Source of the DNA: Lentisphaeria bacterium UBA7640
GTDB taxonomy: Bacteria > Verrucomicrobiota > Lentisphaeria > Victivallales > Victivallaceae
NCBI GenBank assembly: GCA_002483765.1
Contig: DLIO01000127.1
Coordinates: forward strand, 1-26,376
Length of the DNA: 26,376 bases
Direction of reading: 5' to 3'
The notes beneath the pieces were generated by a model. The model ran no database searches and was not told the origin of the DNA. It worked only from the letters and a program-made list of their open reading frames with translations. The position numbers and the translations under genes are program-made. Within the stretch, counting starts at the first letter, position 1. Each line of letters begins with the position of its first letter. This document shows positions 7,014 through 15,057 of this stretch, piece by piece.

Positions 7014-7470
7014 AATTTCGCCATCGCAAGTTGAGCGCGAACGTAAAATACAATTAACTGGCGAATTGCCAGTAGAATTCCTCGGCGAGCCCGATACAGA
7101 GATGGTTAAATTCAGCCACCCGGTGAAATATAGCCTCGAGCTATCCGCCACGCTCGGTGGCATAGTGCTTAATGGTCAAATATCCACCCAAACAGAGTGT
7201 GTTTGTGGACGTTGCCTAAACAAATTTGATAGCGAGCTAAGCGCTAAAATATGTCACTTCTACGAGAAAGATGATTCTTCTGAGTTGGATATCGCGGAAG
7301 ATGTTCGTGAGGATCTGTTACTGGAAATTCCGATGAATCCAAATTGTAGCAAAAACTGCAAAGGGCTATGCCTTAAATGCGGACAGGATTTAAACAAAAA
7401 GACCTGTAAATGCGATGACACCCCAGCCGGCCATCCAGTTTGGGATGACTTAAAGCCGGTTAAAAAATAA
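6997..7470 (+). CDS. YceD/DUF177 family zinc-ribbon-like protein
   Basis: The product is 157 residues of the DUF177 (YceD/YlbN) family. These proteins are linked to 23S rRNA and ribosome biogenesis and are usually encoded just before rpmF (ribosomal protein L32). The signature is clear: CVCGRCLNKF in the middle, then CSKNCKGLCLKCGQDLN and CKC near the end, a Cys set likely to bind zinc. The start overlaps coaD by 17 bases. No rpmF follows: the gene ends 78 bases before a convergent stop, and the gap holds a minus-strand terminator. The usual yceD-rpmF pairing is therefore broken here. The family call is firm; the exact function is not. Confidence 0.9.
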   Translation: MNKVFRISPSQVERERKIQLTGELPVEFLGEPDTEMVKFSHPVKYSLELSATLGGIVLNGQISTQTECVCGRCLNKFDSELSAKICHFYEKDDSSELDIAEDVREDLLLEIPMNPNCSKNCKGLCLKCGQDLNKKTCKCDDTPAGHPVWDDLKPVKK

Positions 7471-7483
7471 ATCTCGATTATAC

Positions 7484-7513
7484 AAAAAGAGCGCGGACAA
7501 GATCTCCGCGCTC
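7484..7513 (-). terminator. Rho-independent terminator of the ric operon
   Basis: GAGCGCGGA and TCCGCGCTC form a perfect 9-bp GC-rich stem around a 7-base loop. Read on the minus strand it is followed by TTTTTGTAT, a proper U-tract. It lies about 35 bp past the ric stop. On plus there is no T-run, so it serves mainly the minus strand. Confidence 0.85.
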
Positions 7514-7547
7514 CACGATTCAAATATGAATTCTCCATTCACTGCTA

Positions 7548-8267
7548 TTAGATTTTAGATTCTAGCTCCAATGCCTGCGGAAACAACATATAATTTTCCT
7601 TGGCAATATGAAGATGCAGATCATGCTCAAACTCCTGCAATTCCTGATACAACAAACGATAGGTATTGCAACCATCATCCGGAACTCGGAAATCGTTCGC
7701 AGTAGTGCGAATGCTTTCAAGAAGCTGTCCAGCAGATACATGCTCTTCTTCCATCATCGCAATCGGGTCAGCGACATCGCCAAAACAGGAATCAGGACGT
7801 GCTCCTTTTTTCCTCGATGCGACTGCCAATGCTTCGATATAAGGAAACAGAACCTCTTCTTCTTTCAACAGATGCTGATCCAATTCATCGCGCAAAGCAC
7901 TGAAATCTTTCTGAATTTTCTTCAATTCAGGATGATTGGCTCCGTGCGCATTGATGACAGTTACGATACGCTTGGTAATCGTTGGAAGCGCAGTTTTAAC
8001 GTAGGTATGATGGACGGATATAATGTGCCGCGCCAGATCATCGGTGGTTAGTGCACTGAGATCAATATGTTGATCTTCAGCTTTACTGCCTACTGCCGCT
8101 AATTCTTTCTCCAGTTGTTCAACCGTAACATCCGCATTTTTACACGCTTCTTCAACGGTCTGTTGTCCGTGGCAACAAAAATCCATGCCGTGCGCTTCAA
8201 AAACCTTAGCAGTCGCCAAGTTTTCTGTAACAATTAGGCCGATTGGCTTATTTCTGATCTTACTCAT
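7548..8267 (-). CDS. ric: Iron-sulfur cluster repair di-iron protein (RIC/YtfE/ScdA)
   Basis: The product is 239 residues. The N-terminal DUF542/ScdA-N domain has GMDFCCHG and EAC (residues 27-42). The hemerythrin-like domain follows, with His/Glu ligands in IISVHHTYV, LDQHLLKEEEVLFPYI, MEEEHVSAG and LHLHIAKENYMLFP. This family restores Fe-S clusters damaged by nitric oxide or peroxide in the cytoplasm. The start is set by a perfect AAGGAGG six bases before the ATG at 8267. A 24-bp near-palindrome 58 bases upstream may be its operator. It follows a small lipoprotein gene in the same direction, with 87 bp between, and ends at a good terminator. NO control is expected from the family; the regulator is not in the window. 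Confidence 0.93.
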   Translation of the reverse strand: MSKIRNKPIGLIVTENLATAKVFEAHGMDFCCHGQQTVEEACKNADVTVEQLEKELAAVGSKAEDQHIDLSALTTDDLARHIISVHHTYVKTALPTITKRIVTVINAHGANHPELKKIQKDFSALRDELDQHLLKEEEVLFPYIEALAVASRKKGARPDSCFGDVADPIAMMEEEHVSAGQLLESIRTTANDFRVPDDGCNTYRLLYQELQEFEHDLHLHIAKENYMLFPQALELESKI

Positions 8268-8324
8268 GGTTAGATCCTCCTTGTTTGGGGTTTATACCTC
8301 TAGTCTCGGGCAAGTTTATATCAT

Positions 8325-8348
8325 AACATTAAGCTCAAGCTTTATGTT
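8325..8348 (-). promoter_or_regulatory. 24-bp near-palindrome upstream of ric
   Basis: On minus the site reads AACATAAAGCTT then GAGCTTAATGTT. Its two 12-base halves are reverse complements except at two mirror positions each. A possible -10 (TATAAA) overlaps the sequence just downstream on the ric side. The AANAT...ATNTT ends with 24-bp overall size loosely recall Rrf2/NsrR sites, but the central part does not match. It has no T-run, so terminator function for the lipoprotein gene is less likely. Regulator identity is unknown. Confidence 0.5.
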
Positions 8349-8354
8349 AATTGA

Positions 8355-8618
8355 TTACTTCTCAGTCTCCTCTACAGTCAATTTTGCTGCATCTGCGGCG
8401 ATTAGGTCGGCTTTTTCACGCGCGCCTTCAGGCATGGTGTTTTCACCAATGGTAACGCCATTGTAAACAATATTCGCGGTTTTCCTCATCTCTGGCACGG
8501 CGACGGGGGTTTCAGCAACGGCGTCGGTTGGTTCTTTCGCCATTTCTTCCGTTTTGCGACAACCTGCTAATACTCCAACCAATGCTACTATTGCAACCAA
8601 TTTTAATAAACTCTTCAT
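8355..8618 (-). CDS. Small lipoprotein
   Basis: The product is 87 residues, starting MKSLLKLVAIVALVGVLAGC. This is a lipoprotein signal peptide with the lipobox LAGC (Cys 19), so the mature chain would be lipid-anchored. The mature part of about 69 residues is acidic and Ala/Glu/Thr-rich. A central segment (TANIVYNGVTIGENT) looks ordered, and the end is a helical Lys/Ala/Glu stretch. GAGAGGA lies shortly before the ATG. It is codirectional with ric. I recognise no family, and a stress role is only suggested by the neighbour. Confidence 0.8.
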   Translation of the reverse strand: MKSLLKLVAIVALVGVLAGCRKTEEMAKEPTDAVAETPVAVPEMRKTANIVYNGVTIGENTMPEGAREKADLIAADAAKLTVEETEK

Positions 8619-8803
8619 AAAATCCTCTCGTATTTTTAAGTTTTAAGTTTAACCTGCGCCCAGCAACGGATTTACAATTTTCCGTAATGGTGACCGATTC
8701 TGAATATAATAGTCCTATAATATTTTTCAAGAATTTGAAAAGACGATTTGTTGAAGATTTAAGTAACTAAGAACGCAACAAAAATAGAGAAATATTTATG
8801 TTT

Positions 8804-8838
8804 AAAATTAGCGCGCGCATTATGCGCGCGCTAATTTT
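8804..8838. repeat. GC-core hairpin element, copy B (perfect 16-bp stem)
   Basis: AAAATTAGCGCGCGCA (8804-8819) pairs perfectly with TGCGCGCGCTAATTTT (8823-8838) around the TTA loop. It contains the same 17-mer core as copies A, C and D at 8813-8829. It stands between two divergent genes, where neither needs a terminator, which argues against a purely terminating role. Confidence 0.95.
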
Positions 8839-8892
8839 ATATTAACACGTGAGACGATTTTATTCGTTATTTTTGGTTTGAAAGACTAGGTA

Positions 8893-8920
8893 TTGAGATT
8901 ACATTAAAAGATTATATGCT
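8893..8920 (+). promoter_or_regulatory. Candidate promoter of the DUF1015-dnaE operon
   Basis: TTGAGA (8893-8898) and TATGCT (8915-8920) lie 16 bases apart, about 20 bases before the ATG at 8941. The expected transcript would begin near 8927 and just include TAAGGAG. An alternative -10 is TTATAT, slightly upstream. Confidence 0.4.
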
Positions 8921-8940
8921 TTACAATCTAAGGAGAAAAA

Positions 8941-10170
8941 ATGGCTAAGATATTACCTTTTAACGGACTTCTCGCACCTGCTCAAAAAATACCCCAAGTT
9001 GCGGCAGTTCCATACGACGTCGTCAACAGTGAAGAAGCGGCAGCATTAGCCTCTGGCAATCCACTGAGTTTTCTGCGCGTTTCACGTCCAGAGATCGAAA
9101 TGGAGGCGGGCATTGATCTGCATTGCGATGCAGTTTATGAAAAAGCCGCCGCCAACTTTAAGCGTCTTTGTGCCGAAGCTCCGCTCAAGATTGACCCAGA
9201 AAAACATCTTTACCTTTATCGTCTGCAAATGGGCGATCACATTCAAACTGGCGTTGTTGGTGCAGTTTCTGCTGCTGAATACAATGCAGGAACCATCAAA
9301 AAACACGAAAAAACTCGGCAGGATAAAGAAGATGATCGAACTCGCCACGTTATGACTTTACGTTCGCACACCGGCCCTGCTTTTCTCACTTACCGCGATT
9401 CCACGGCGGTGAACTCAATGATTGAACAACTGACTGCTGAAAAACCATTATGTTCCTTCACCTCTCCAGACGGCATCATCCATACGCTGTGGCGGGTCAC
9501 ACCCGATGACAGCACTAAGTTAAGTAAATTATTTGCTGATGTGCCATGTTTGTATATCGCCGACGGTCACCATCGTAGCGCCGCAGCTGCACGGACCGCT
9601 GCCGAATGCGCGCCAAAAAACCCAAATCATTCCGGCAATGAAGATTACAACTATTTCCTCGCTGTGACCTTCCCACAATCTCAATTACGTATTTTGTCCT
9701 ACAACCGTGTGGTTAAAAGTCTAAAAGGACTCAGCAAAGAACAATTATTAACGAAGATTGGTGAAAAATTTGACGTCGCCAAAACCTCAAATCCTGAACC
9801 CCAAAAGAGTGGCGAATTTTGTATTTATCTTGATCAACAATGGTATCTAGCTCGCCCCAAATTTGACGCATCCACTCGTGGTGTCATTGGTTGCCTCGAT
9901 GTCAGTGTGCTGCAAGACGATATTCTCGCGCCATTGTTGGGCATTGATGATCCGCGAACCAGCCACGAAGTCGATTTTATCGGCGGCATTCGGGGAACTG
10001 CAGAATTGACAAAGTTGGTCGATAGTGGAAAGTTCGCTGTAGCTTTTTCGATGTACCCAACTACGTTAAACCAGCTAATGGACATTGCAGACGCTGGCGA
10101 AGTAATGCCTCCAAAATCAACTTGGTTTGAGCCAAAATTACGTGACGGCGTAGTCTGTCACAATTTCTAA
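8941..10170 (+). CDS. DUF1015 family protein
   Basis: The product has 409 residues and matches DUF1015 (PF06245-type) proteins along its whole length. Visible landmarks are the N-terminal PFNGLLAP and VAAVPYDVVNSEEA (usually PPYDV), the middle EKTRQDKEDDR and the hallmark IADGHHRSAAA (about residue 210). The C-terminal half ends with MPPKSTWFEPKLRDGVV, which is also conserved in the family. The biochemical role is not established; the DGHHR motif suggests a catalytic or metal site. In several phyla it sits by serine or amino-acid metabolism genes. Here it lies 10 bases before dnaE and surely shares its transcript. Start ATG at 8941 with TAAGGAG five bases upstream. Confidence 0.92.
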   Translation: MAKILPFNGLLAPAQKIPQVAAVPYDVVNSEEAAALASGNPLSFLRVSRPEIEMEAGIDLHCDAVYEKAAANFKRLCAEAPLKIDPEKHLYLYRLQMGDHIQTGVVGAVSAAEYNAGTIKKHEKTRQDKEDDRTRHVMTLRSHTGPAFLTYRDSTAVNSMIEQLTAEKPLCSFTSPDGIIHTLWRVTPDDSTKLSKLFADVPCLYIADGHHRSAAAARTAAECAPKNPNHSGNEDYNYFLAVTFPQSQLRILSYNRVVKSLKGLSKEQLLTKIGEKFDVAKTSNPEPQKSGEFCIYLDQQWYLARPKFDASTRGVIGCLDVSVLQDDILAPLLGIDDPRTSHEVDFIGGIRGTAELTKLVDSGKFAVAFSMYPTTLNQLMDIADAGEVMPPKSTWFEPKLRDGVVCHNF

Positions 10171-10180
10171 GGAAGGTGTT

Positions 10181-13100
10181 ATGACTTCGGATTTTGTTCA
10201 CCTTCATCTGCACACTCATTATAGTTTGCTTGATGGAGCTTGTACCGCTGACGGACTCGTTGAAATGGCCAAAGAATATCACATGCCAGCCGTCGCGATT
10301 ACCGATCACGGTTTTATGGGCGGTGCTCTTGATGTTTATAAAAAATTCAAAGCAGCAAACCTAAACCCAATTATTGGATGCGAGACTTATGTTGCTCCAG
10401 GTAACCGCCAGGATAAGAATCCGGCAGTGCCCCATATTCGCGGACATCACTTAGTTTTATTGGCTAAAGATATCACTGGTTATCAAAGTTTATGTAAAAT
10501 TACTGAAGAGGCTTATCGCACTGGAATGTACTATAAGCCGCGCATTGACAAAGAGTTACTCGCGCAATATCACGAGGGTTTAATTGTGATGTCAGCTTGT
10601 ATTGGCGGCGAAATTCCCGGTGCGATTATTGATGGCGACATGGCGAAAGCTGAACGCGTTATCGGCGAATATTGTGACATCGTTGGTAAAGAAAACTTTT
10701 ATCTTGAGATCATGGATCACGGCATGCCTGAGGAAAAAAAAGCCAATCGTGGTTTGGTCGAGCTGTCAAAAAAGCTCAACATCCCCTTAATTGCCTCGAA
10801 CGACGTTCATTACTTGCGCAAAGAACACGCCCGCGCCCATGAAATTATGCTCTGTATTCAAACCCAATCTCGACTCGACGATCCTAATCGCTTCAGGTTT
10901 GTAAATGATGAATTTTATTTCAAAAGCCCCGAGGAGATGAAAGAAATTTTCAAAGAAATTCCTGAGGCGGTAACCAACACGAGGGAAGTTGCGGAACGCT
11001 GCGATATCTTATTTACATTCGCTCCAGAGGTTAATCATTATCCAACCTTTGAAGTTAAAAATTTCGATGGTTCCAACAAAGATTATCTGCGTAAAATGTG
11101 CATGGACAACATGGAAAAACTTTATGTCACCGACCTGCCCAAACCACGCGAAGAGATAATTGAACGCCTCGACTATGAACTCGGAGTAATTGAGAACACT
11201 GGCTTCCTTGATTATTTTCTCGTCGTCTCTGACTTCATTAATTATGCGCGCGAACAGCGTATACCAGTCGGCCCCGGACGTGGTAGCGGCGCTGGTAGTC
11301 TAGTTGCTTATCTATCCCGCATCACTGATGTTGAGCCTCTAAAATATAATTTGCTCTTTGAACGTTTCCTCAATCCTGAGCGTGTCAGTCCCCCGGACTT
11401 TGATATCGATTTTTGTGAAAAACGCCGTCCAGAAGTTATTGAGTATGTTCGTCAAAAATATGGCTCTGATAGCGTTTGCCAAATCGGCACCTACGGCACT
11501 TTAAAAGCCAAAGCGGTAATCAAAGACGTGGCGCGGGTTCTCGGATTTCCTTATAACGTCGGCGACCGCATCACCAAACTGATTCCAAGCAGCGCCGGCA
11601 CTTTGGCGGAAGCGCGCAAGGAATCTCGCGAATTGGAGGAGTTGATCCAAACGGACAGCGATGTCCAAGAGATTTTTTCCCATGCTGAGGTCTTGGAGGG
11701 TTTGAACCGGCAAATGGGGATTCACGCTGCTGGGGTAATTATTGGCGAACAACCCTTGGACTCGCTAGTGCCGCTAAGCCGCGGTTCTGATGGAGAAATT
11801 ATTACCCAATTCCCCGCATCACCTTGTGAAAGCCTCGGCTTACTAAAAATGGACTTTCTAGGCTTACGCACGCTGACCATCATTCAAAAAGCTTGTGATT
11901 TGATCAAACAATCACAAGGGATTGATATTGACATTGATAAAATCGATCTAACTGATAAAAAAACCTATGATCTGTTGAACCGCGGTGATACCATTTCGGT
12001 ATTCCAGCTGGAATCCAGCGGAATGCAGAATCTTTGCCGTCAATTCGGGGTGGAAAGTATTGAACACGTTATCGCTTTAATCGCAATTTATCGTCCAGGA
12101 CCAATGGAGTTTATTCCAGACTTTGTAAAGCGCAAACGTGGCACTCAGCCAGTTGAATACGAACACCCCAAAATGGAAAAGATTCTCAACGAAACCTATG
12201 GAATCATGCTTTATCAAGAACAGATTATGCAGGTGGTTCAGGAGTTGGCAGGATTTTCTCTTGGTGGCGCCGATATTCTTCGCCGCGCTATTGGGAAAAA
12301 GGATGTTGAGGTGCTCGAGGGGGAACGCGTTAGATTTATTGAAGGGTGCGCCAAGCACAATCAAATTCCAGAAAACACAGCAGTGGCAATTTGGGAAAAA
12401 ATCGCCAAATTTGCTGGTTATGGTTTCAATAAATCACACAGTGCGGCTTATGCGTTTGTGGCCTACGAAACTGCATGGTTAAAAGCTAATTATCCAGTCG
12501 AATTCATGTCGGCAGTACTGACCAGCGAGTTGGCTGACGCCGATAAAATCGCTTTTATCATCAGTGAATGTCGCGAAATGGGTATCGAAGTGCTACCGCC
12601 GGACGTCAGCGCTAGTGATATTGATTTTTCAGTGGATAATGGCGCAATCCGTTTCGGGCTCGGCGCAATCAAAGGTGTCGGCAGTGCCGCCGCCGGGAAG
12701 ATTGTCGACGCACTCCACACAGAGGGTAAATTCAAGAATTTCACCGATTTCTGTGAACGCTGTGGTCATGCCGTTAATTCACGGATGCTAGAGCAGCTCG
12801 CCAGAGCCGGGGCTTTTGACAGCTTTGGCCTGCGTCGTTCACAAATTCTCGCTATCGGCGACGATACAATACGTTTCGCTCAATCTAGAATCGAGGATAA
12901 ATTAAATGGGCAAGGATCGCTATTCGATTTCCTTGACGAGTCGGAGCAAGCAGAGGTCTTCTCAATTGCAGTGCCAGACATTCCTGAATTTTCAGCTGCT
13001 GAAATGTTGCGTAGTGAAAAAGAGTTGCTCGGTTTTTATATTAGCGGTCACCCGATGACCGAACATAATGAATTAGCACGAACATTCTCCACCGTCAAAA

Positions 13101-13711
13101 TTAGGCAATTAAGTGAAATGGAAGATAATTGCGGAGTACGTCTGGCCGCCTTTATCAAATCGTGCCTTTTCAAGGTCAGCAAAAAGAACAACAATCCTTA
13201 CGCGATTCTGGAACTGGAAGATGTCACTGGTAGCAGCATTGAATGTATGATCTACACCAAAGCTTTAGACGAACTCAAAGTCCAAGGTATCAATTTAACC
13301 GCTGAAATGCCGATTTTCATTGAGGCTTTGACTAGTAAACGTTCCGAAGAGGAGCGCATGAAATTGTCCGCCGAAAAGATAGTTTTAATAGAAAACGTTC
13401 ATAACCAATACGCTGAAGAGATTTTCTTCTATATTGATGAGAATAAACAAGCTCCCGAAAAGTTGCGCGCTTTACAGAAGATCTGTGAAAACTCACCGGG
13501 AAATATTCGGGTGGTCTTCGGCATCAAAGCACAAAGTGGCGAGTCGATTTTCATTGAAACTCAAGTTAGGATGGGTTTGAATGAAAAAATCCTGCAATCT
13601 ATAAGAAAGCAGCTCGGGGAGAATAGTTATCGCATTCGCGCTTCCGACCGCGTTCCAGAACCACGAAAAAGATATTACGGTAATAAAGAGCAAGCTGCGG
13701 TAAAGTCGTGA
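10181..13711 (+). CDS. dnaE: DNA polymerase III alpha subunit
   Basis: The product is 1176 residues, the normal length for DnaE1, the replicative polymerase. The N-terminal PHP domain (residues 3-210) has what looks like a complete metal-ligand set: HLHTHYS, ITDHG, GHHLV, SACIGGE, IMDHG and SNDVHY. The polymerase palm has PGRGSGAGSL, then PDFDIDF near residue 405 (two catalytic Asp) and KMDFLGL near residue 557 (third Asp). MGIHAAGVI, YRPGPM and ARRAIGKK-like ILRRAIGKKD are also typical. Helix-hairpin-helix sequence follows around 830, and an OB fold spans 980-1060 (AILELEDVTGSSIE). Start ATG at 10181 with AGGAAGG upstream. Its TGA overlaps the GTG of the glycosylase gene. Confidence 0.98.
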   Translation: MTSDFVHLHLHTHYSLLDGACTADGLVEMAKEYHMPAVAITDHGFMGGALDVYKKFKAANLNPIIGCETYVAPGNRQDKNPAVPHIRGHHLVLLAKDITGYQSLCKITEEAYRTGMYYKPRIDKELLAQYHEGLIVMSACIGGEIPGAIIDGDMAKAERVIGEYCDIVGKENFYLEIMDHGMPEEKKANRGLVELSKKLNIPLIASNDVHYLRKEHARAHEIMLCIQTQSRLDDPNRFRFVNDEFYFKSPEEMKEIFKEIPEAVTNTREVAERCDILFTFAPEVNHYPTFEVKNFDGSNKDYLRKMCMDNMEKLYVTDLPKPREEIIERLDYELGVIENTGFLDYFLVVSDFINYAREQRIPVGPGRGSGAGSLVAYLSRITDVEPLKYNLLFERFLNPERVSPPDFDIDFCEKRRPEVIEYVRQKYGSDSVCQIGTYGTLKAKAVIKDVARVLGFPYNVGDRITKLIPSSAGTLAEARKESRELEELIQTDSDVQEIFSHAEVLEGLNRQMGIHAAGVIIGEQPLDSLVPLSRGSDGEIITQFPASPCESLGLLKMDFLGLRTLTIIQKACDLIKQSQGIDIDIDKIDLTDKKTYDLLNRGDTISVFQLESSGMQNLCRQFGVESIEHVIALIAIYRPGPMEFIPDFVKRKRGTQPVEYEHPKMEKILNETYGIMLYQEQIMQVVQELAGFSLGGADILRRAIGKKDVEVLEGERVRFIEGCAKHNQIPENTAVAIWEKIAKFAGYGFNKSHSAAYAFVAYETAWLKANYPVEFMSAVLTSELADADKIAFIISECREMGIEVLPPDVSASDIDFSVDNGAIRFGLGAIKGVGSAAAGKIVDALHTEGKFKNFTDFCERCGHAVNSRMLEQLARAGAFDSFGLRRSQILAIGDDTIRFAQSRIEDKLNGQGSLFDFLDESEQAEVFSIAVPDIPEFSAAEMLRSEKELLGFYISGHPMTEHNELARTFSTVKIRQLSEMEDNCGVRLAAFIKSCLFKVSKKNNNPYAILELEDVTGSSIECMIYTKALDELKVQGINLTAEMPIFIEALTSKRSEEERMKLSAEKIVLIENVHNQYAEEIFFYIDENKQAPEKLRALQKICENSPGNIRVVFGIKAQSGESIFIETQVRMGLNEKILQSIRKQLGENSYRIRASDRVPEPRKRYYGNKEQAAVKS

Positions 13712-14193
13712 TCGTCAAATCATTCGCGCCAGTACTTACTCCGGAATGTCACACCCTGATCCTTGGCACGGTTCCTGGCAGGGAATCATTGCGCAAACAA
13801 CAATACTATGGTTATGCCCACAATCCATTTTGGCGCCTCGTGGGAGAGATTTGCGGCTTTGACCATGCCCTGCCCTACCCTGAGCGATTAGCGGCGTTAA
13901 ACCGCCACGGTATCGGCTTATGGAGCTTAATAAAACAGTGTGAACGACCCGGCAGTCTTGATTCAAACATCAAAAACCCAGAATTCAATGATCTCGCTGG
14001 TTTATTTGTGGCATATCCGAATCTGAAAAAAATCTGTTTAGATGGCAAGAGCACGGAGAAGTTCCTTCGCCGTTACCAAGCCAAAAACCCGCTACCAGAA
14101 TTCACATTATTAGTTCTACCCTCCAGTAGTCCAGCGCACGCCGCGCTGCGCTACGAGGAGAAGCTAATCAAATGGCGTAAATGCCTAACTTAA
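13708..14193 (+). CDS. DNA-deoxyinosine (hypoxanthine) glycosylase, uracil-DNA glycosylase superfamily
   Basis: The product is 161 residues. It has the UDG-superfamily fold signature of the hypoxanthine-DNA glycosylase group: LILGTVPGRESLRKQQYYGY then HNPFWRLVG at residues 17-49, and a second motif LPSSSPAHA near residue 137 that contacts the lesion strand. The family excises hypoxanthine from deaminated adenine in DNA. The start is GTG at 13708, overlapping the dnaE stop as GTGA, so translation is coupled to the polymerase. The hairpin that follows begins inside its stop codon region. Substrate choice between hypoxanthine and uracil is not fixed by sequence alone. Confidence 0.88.
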   Translation: MIVKSFAPVLTPECHTLILGTVPGRESLRKQQYYGYAHNPFWRLVGEICGFDHALPYPERLAALNRHGIGLWSLIKQCERPGSLDSNIKNPEFNDLAGLFVAYPNLKKICLDGKSTEKFLRRYQAKNPLPEFTLLVLPSSSPAHAALRYEEKLIKWRKCLT

Positions 14194-14226
14194 CTTCGCG
14201 CGCGCATTATGCGCGCTCAAAGTTAA
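14190..14226. repeat. GC-core hairpin element, copy C
   Basis: The core 17-mer is at 14200-14216. The outer arms are TTAACTT (14190-14196, including the glycosylase stop codon) and AAGTTAA (14220-14226), separated from the core by three mispaired positions (CGC against TCA). No U-tract follows. It lies between two genes of the same direction. Confidence 0.9.
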
Positions 14227-14323
14227 AGCAACAGTTACATATTATGTTGTGCCATAAAATACTTTGTGAAGCGTCTCTTCACAGTGATTGATAAGTAAAG
14301 TAAAAAAACAGAAAAGGGAAAGC

Positions 14324-15025
14324 ATGAAAAAGATCATTTCACTTGTTACTGCATTTTTCGCCCTCATATCAATTTTGACCGGTTGTATGGGAACTTTTAA
14401 ATACAACGTATCGCCAGATGCGCCGATGGCTAAACAACAATACAATTCTATCCTAGCCATTGAAAGCTTTAAAGACGAAAGGCCAACAATTGGCGGAAGT
14501 GGAAAAATGTGGCTTTCTCTCGTGCCATTAATGCCATTTGGATGGGGATTTTATAACAGACCGGAGAATGGGAAATTTTTTGTGTCAATACAAGCTTTCA
14601 AATTTGATCCTGCTAATCAACTTGCACAAGCAGCCGAAATGAGTTTAAAACATTCTGGATTATTTAAAGATATTTATTTCATACAAAATTATACTGAAGC
14701 AAAACCCGATTATATTTTTACAGGTGTCATAAAGTCCACTTTGTATAGACAGAAAATGTTTACATATTGTATCTCTTGGTTTGGCTCTCTTCTCTGGTTT
14801 GTGGGTGCTCCTGCAGGCTGGAATGAAAATCAACTCGAAATAGATTTCTCCTTAAAGTCCGTAAAAGATGATAGCATTATTTGGACATACACGGCAAAAA
14901 ATTCAGACACCAGAGTAGGATGGTTTTACTATCAAGGTCAAGATGTAAAAGATTATGTTCCTGTGATGCAAAGATGTATGAATGAAGCAATCCTTGATAT
15001 GAATAAAAATCTGAAAATCAAGTGA
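14324..15025 (+). CDS. Lipoprotein of unknown function
   Basis: The product has 233 residues from the ATG at 14324, preferred over the ATG 36 bases earlier because AAGGGAA lies just before it and the signal then starts cleanly (MKKIISLVTAFFALISIL). The lipobox is LTGC (Cys 21). The mature part opens with a short linker, then an SILAIESFKDERP segment of the sort seen in outer-membrane lipoproteins that begin with a beta-strand and a DxRP turn. It has a WF-rich middle (ISWFGSLLWFVGAP) and a WTYTAKNSDTRVGWFY strand near the end. The pattern resembles GNA1162/LPP20-like or CsgG-like surface lipoproteins, but I cannot name a family. AT content is higher than in dnaE. A weak hairpin (GTGAAG/CTTCAC, 14266-14282) lies in the leader. 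Confidence 0.78.
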   Translation: MKKIISLVTAFFALISILTGCMGTFKYNVSPDAPMAKQQYNSILAIESFKDERPTIGGSGKMWLSLVPLMPFGWGFYNRPENGKFFVSIQAFKFDPANQLAQAAEMSLKHSGLFKDIYFIQNYTEAKPDYIFTGVIKSTLYRQKMFTYCISWFGSLLWFVGAPAGWNENQLEIDFSLKSVKDDSIIWTYTAKNSDTRVGWFYYQGQDVKDYVPVMQRCMNEAILDMNKNLKIK

Positions 15026-15057
15026 TTTTCAGGACGTACTCGTCATCGGTCCGGCGG

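Larger units (their letters stand above)
8619..8940. other. Divergent intergenic region with hairpin and promoter
   Basis: This is a 322-bp gap between the divergent lipoprotein and DUF1015 genes. It contains the perfect GC-core hairpin (8804-8838) and, nearer the plus gene, TTGAGA 8893-8898, a 16-base spacer and TATGCT 8915-8920, a plausible promoter. The ribosome-binding site TAAGGAG is at 8929-8935. No open frame in the rest is convincing. Confidence 0.6.

Noticed and set aside
7260..7538. Minus-strand open frame of 92 codons opposite yceD
   Set aside because: It is antisense to a clear DUF177 protein and includes the terminator hairpin.
11241..11256. Half of the GC core (ATTATGCGCGCG) inside dnaE
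   Set aside because: Only one arm is present and it is explained by codons for NYAREQ; no hairpin forms.
14266..14282. GTGAAG/CTTCAC hairpin before the lipoprotein gene as a riboswitch or operator
   Set aside because: A six-base stem alone is too small and common in such DNA to support a regulatory call.
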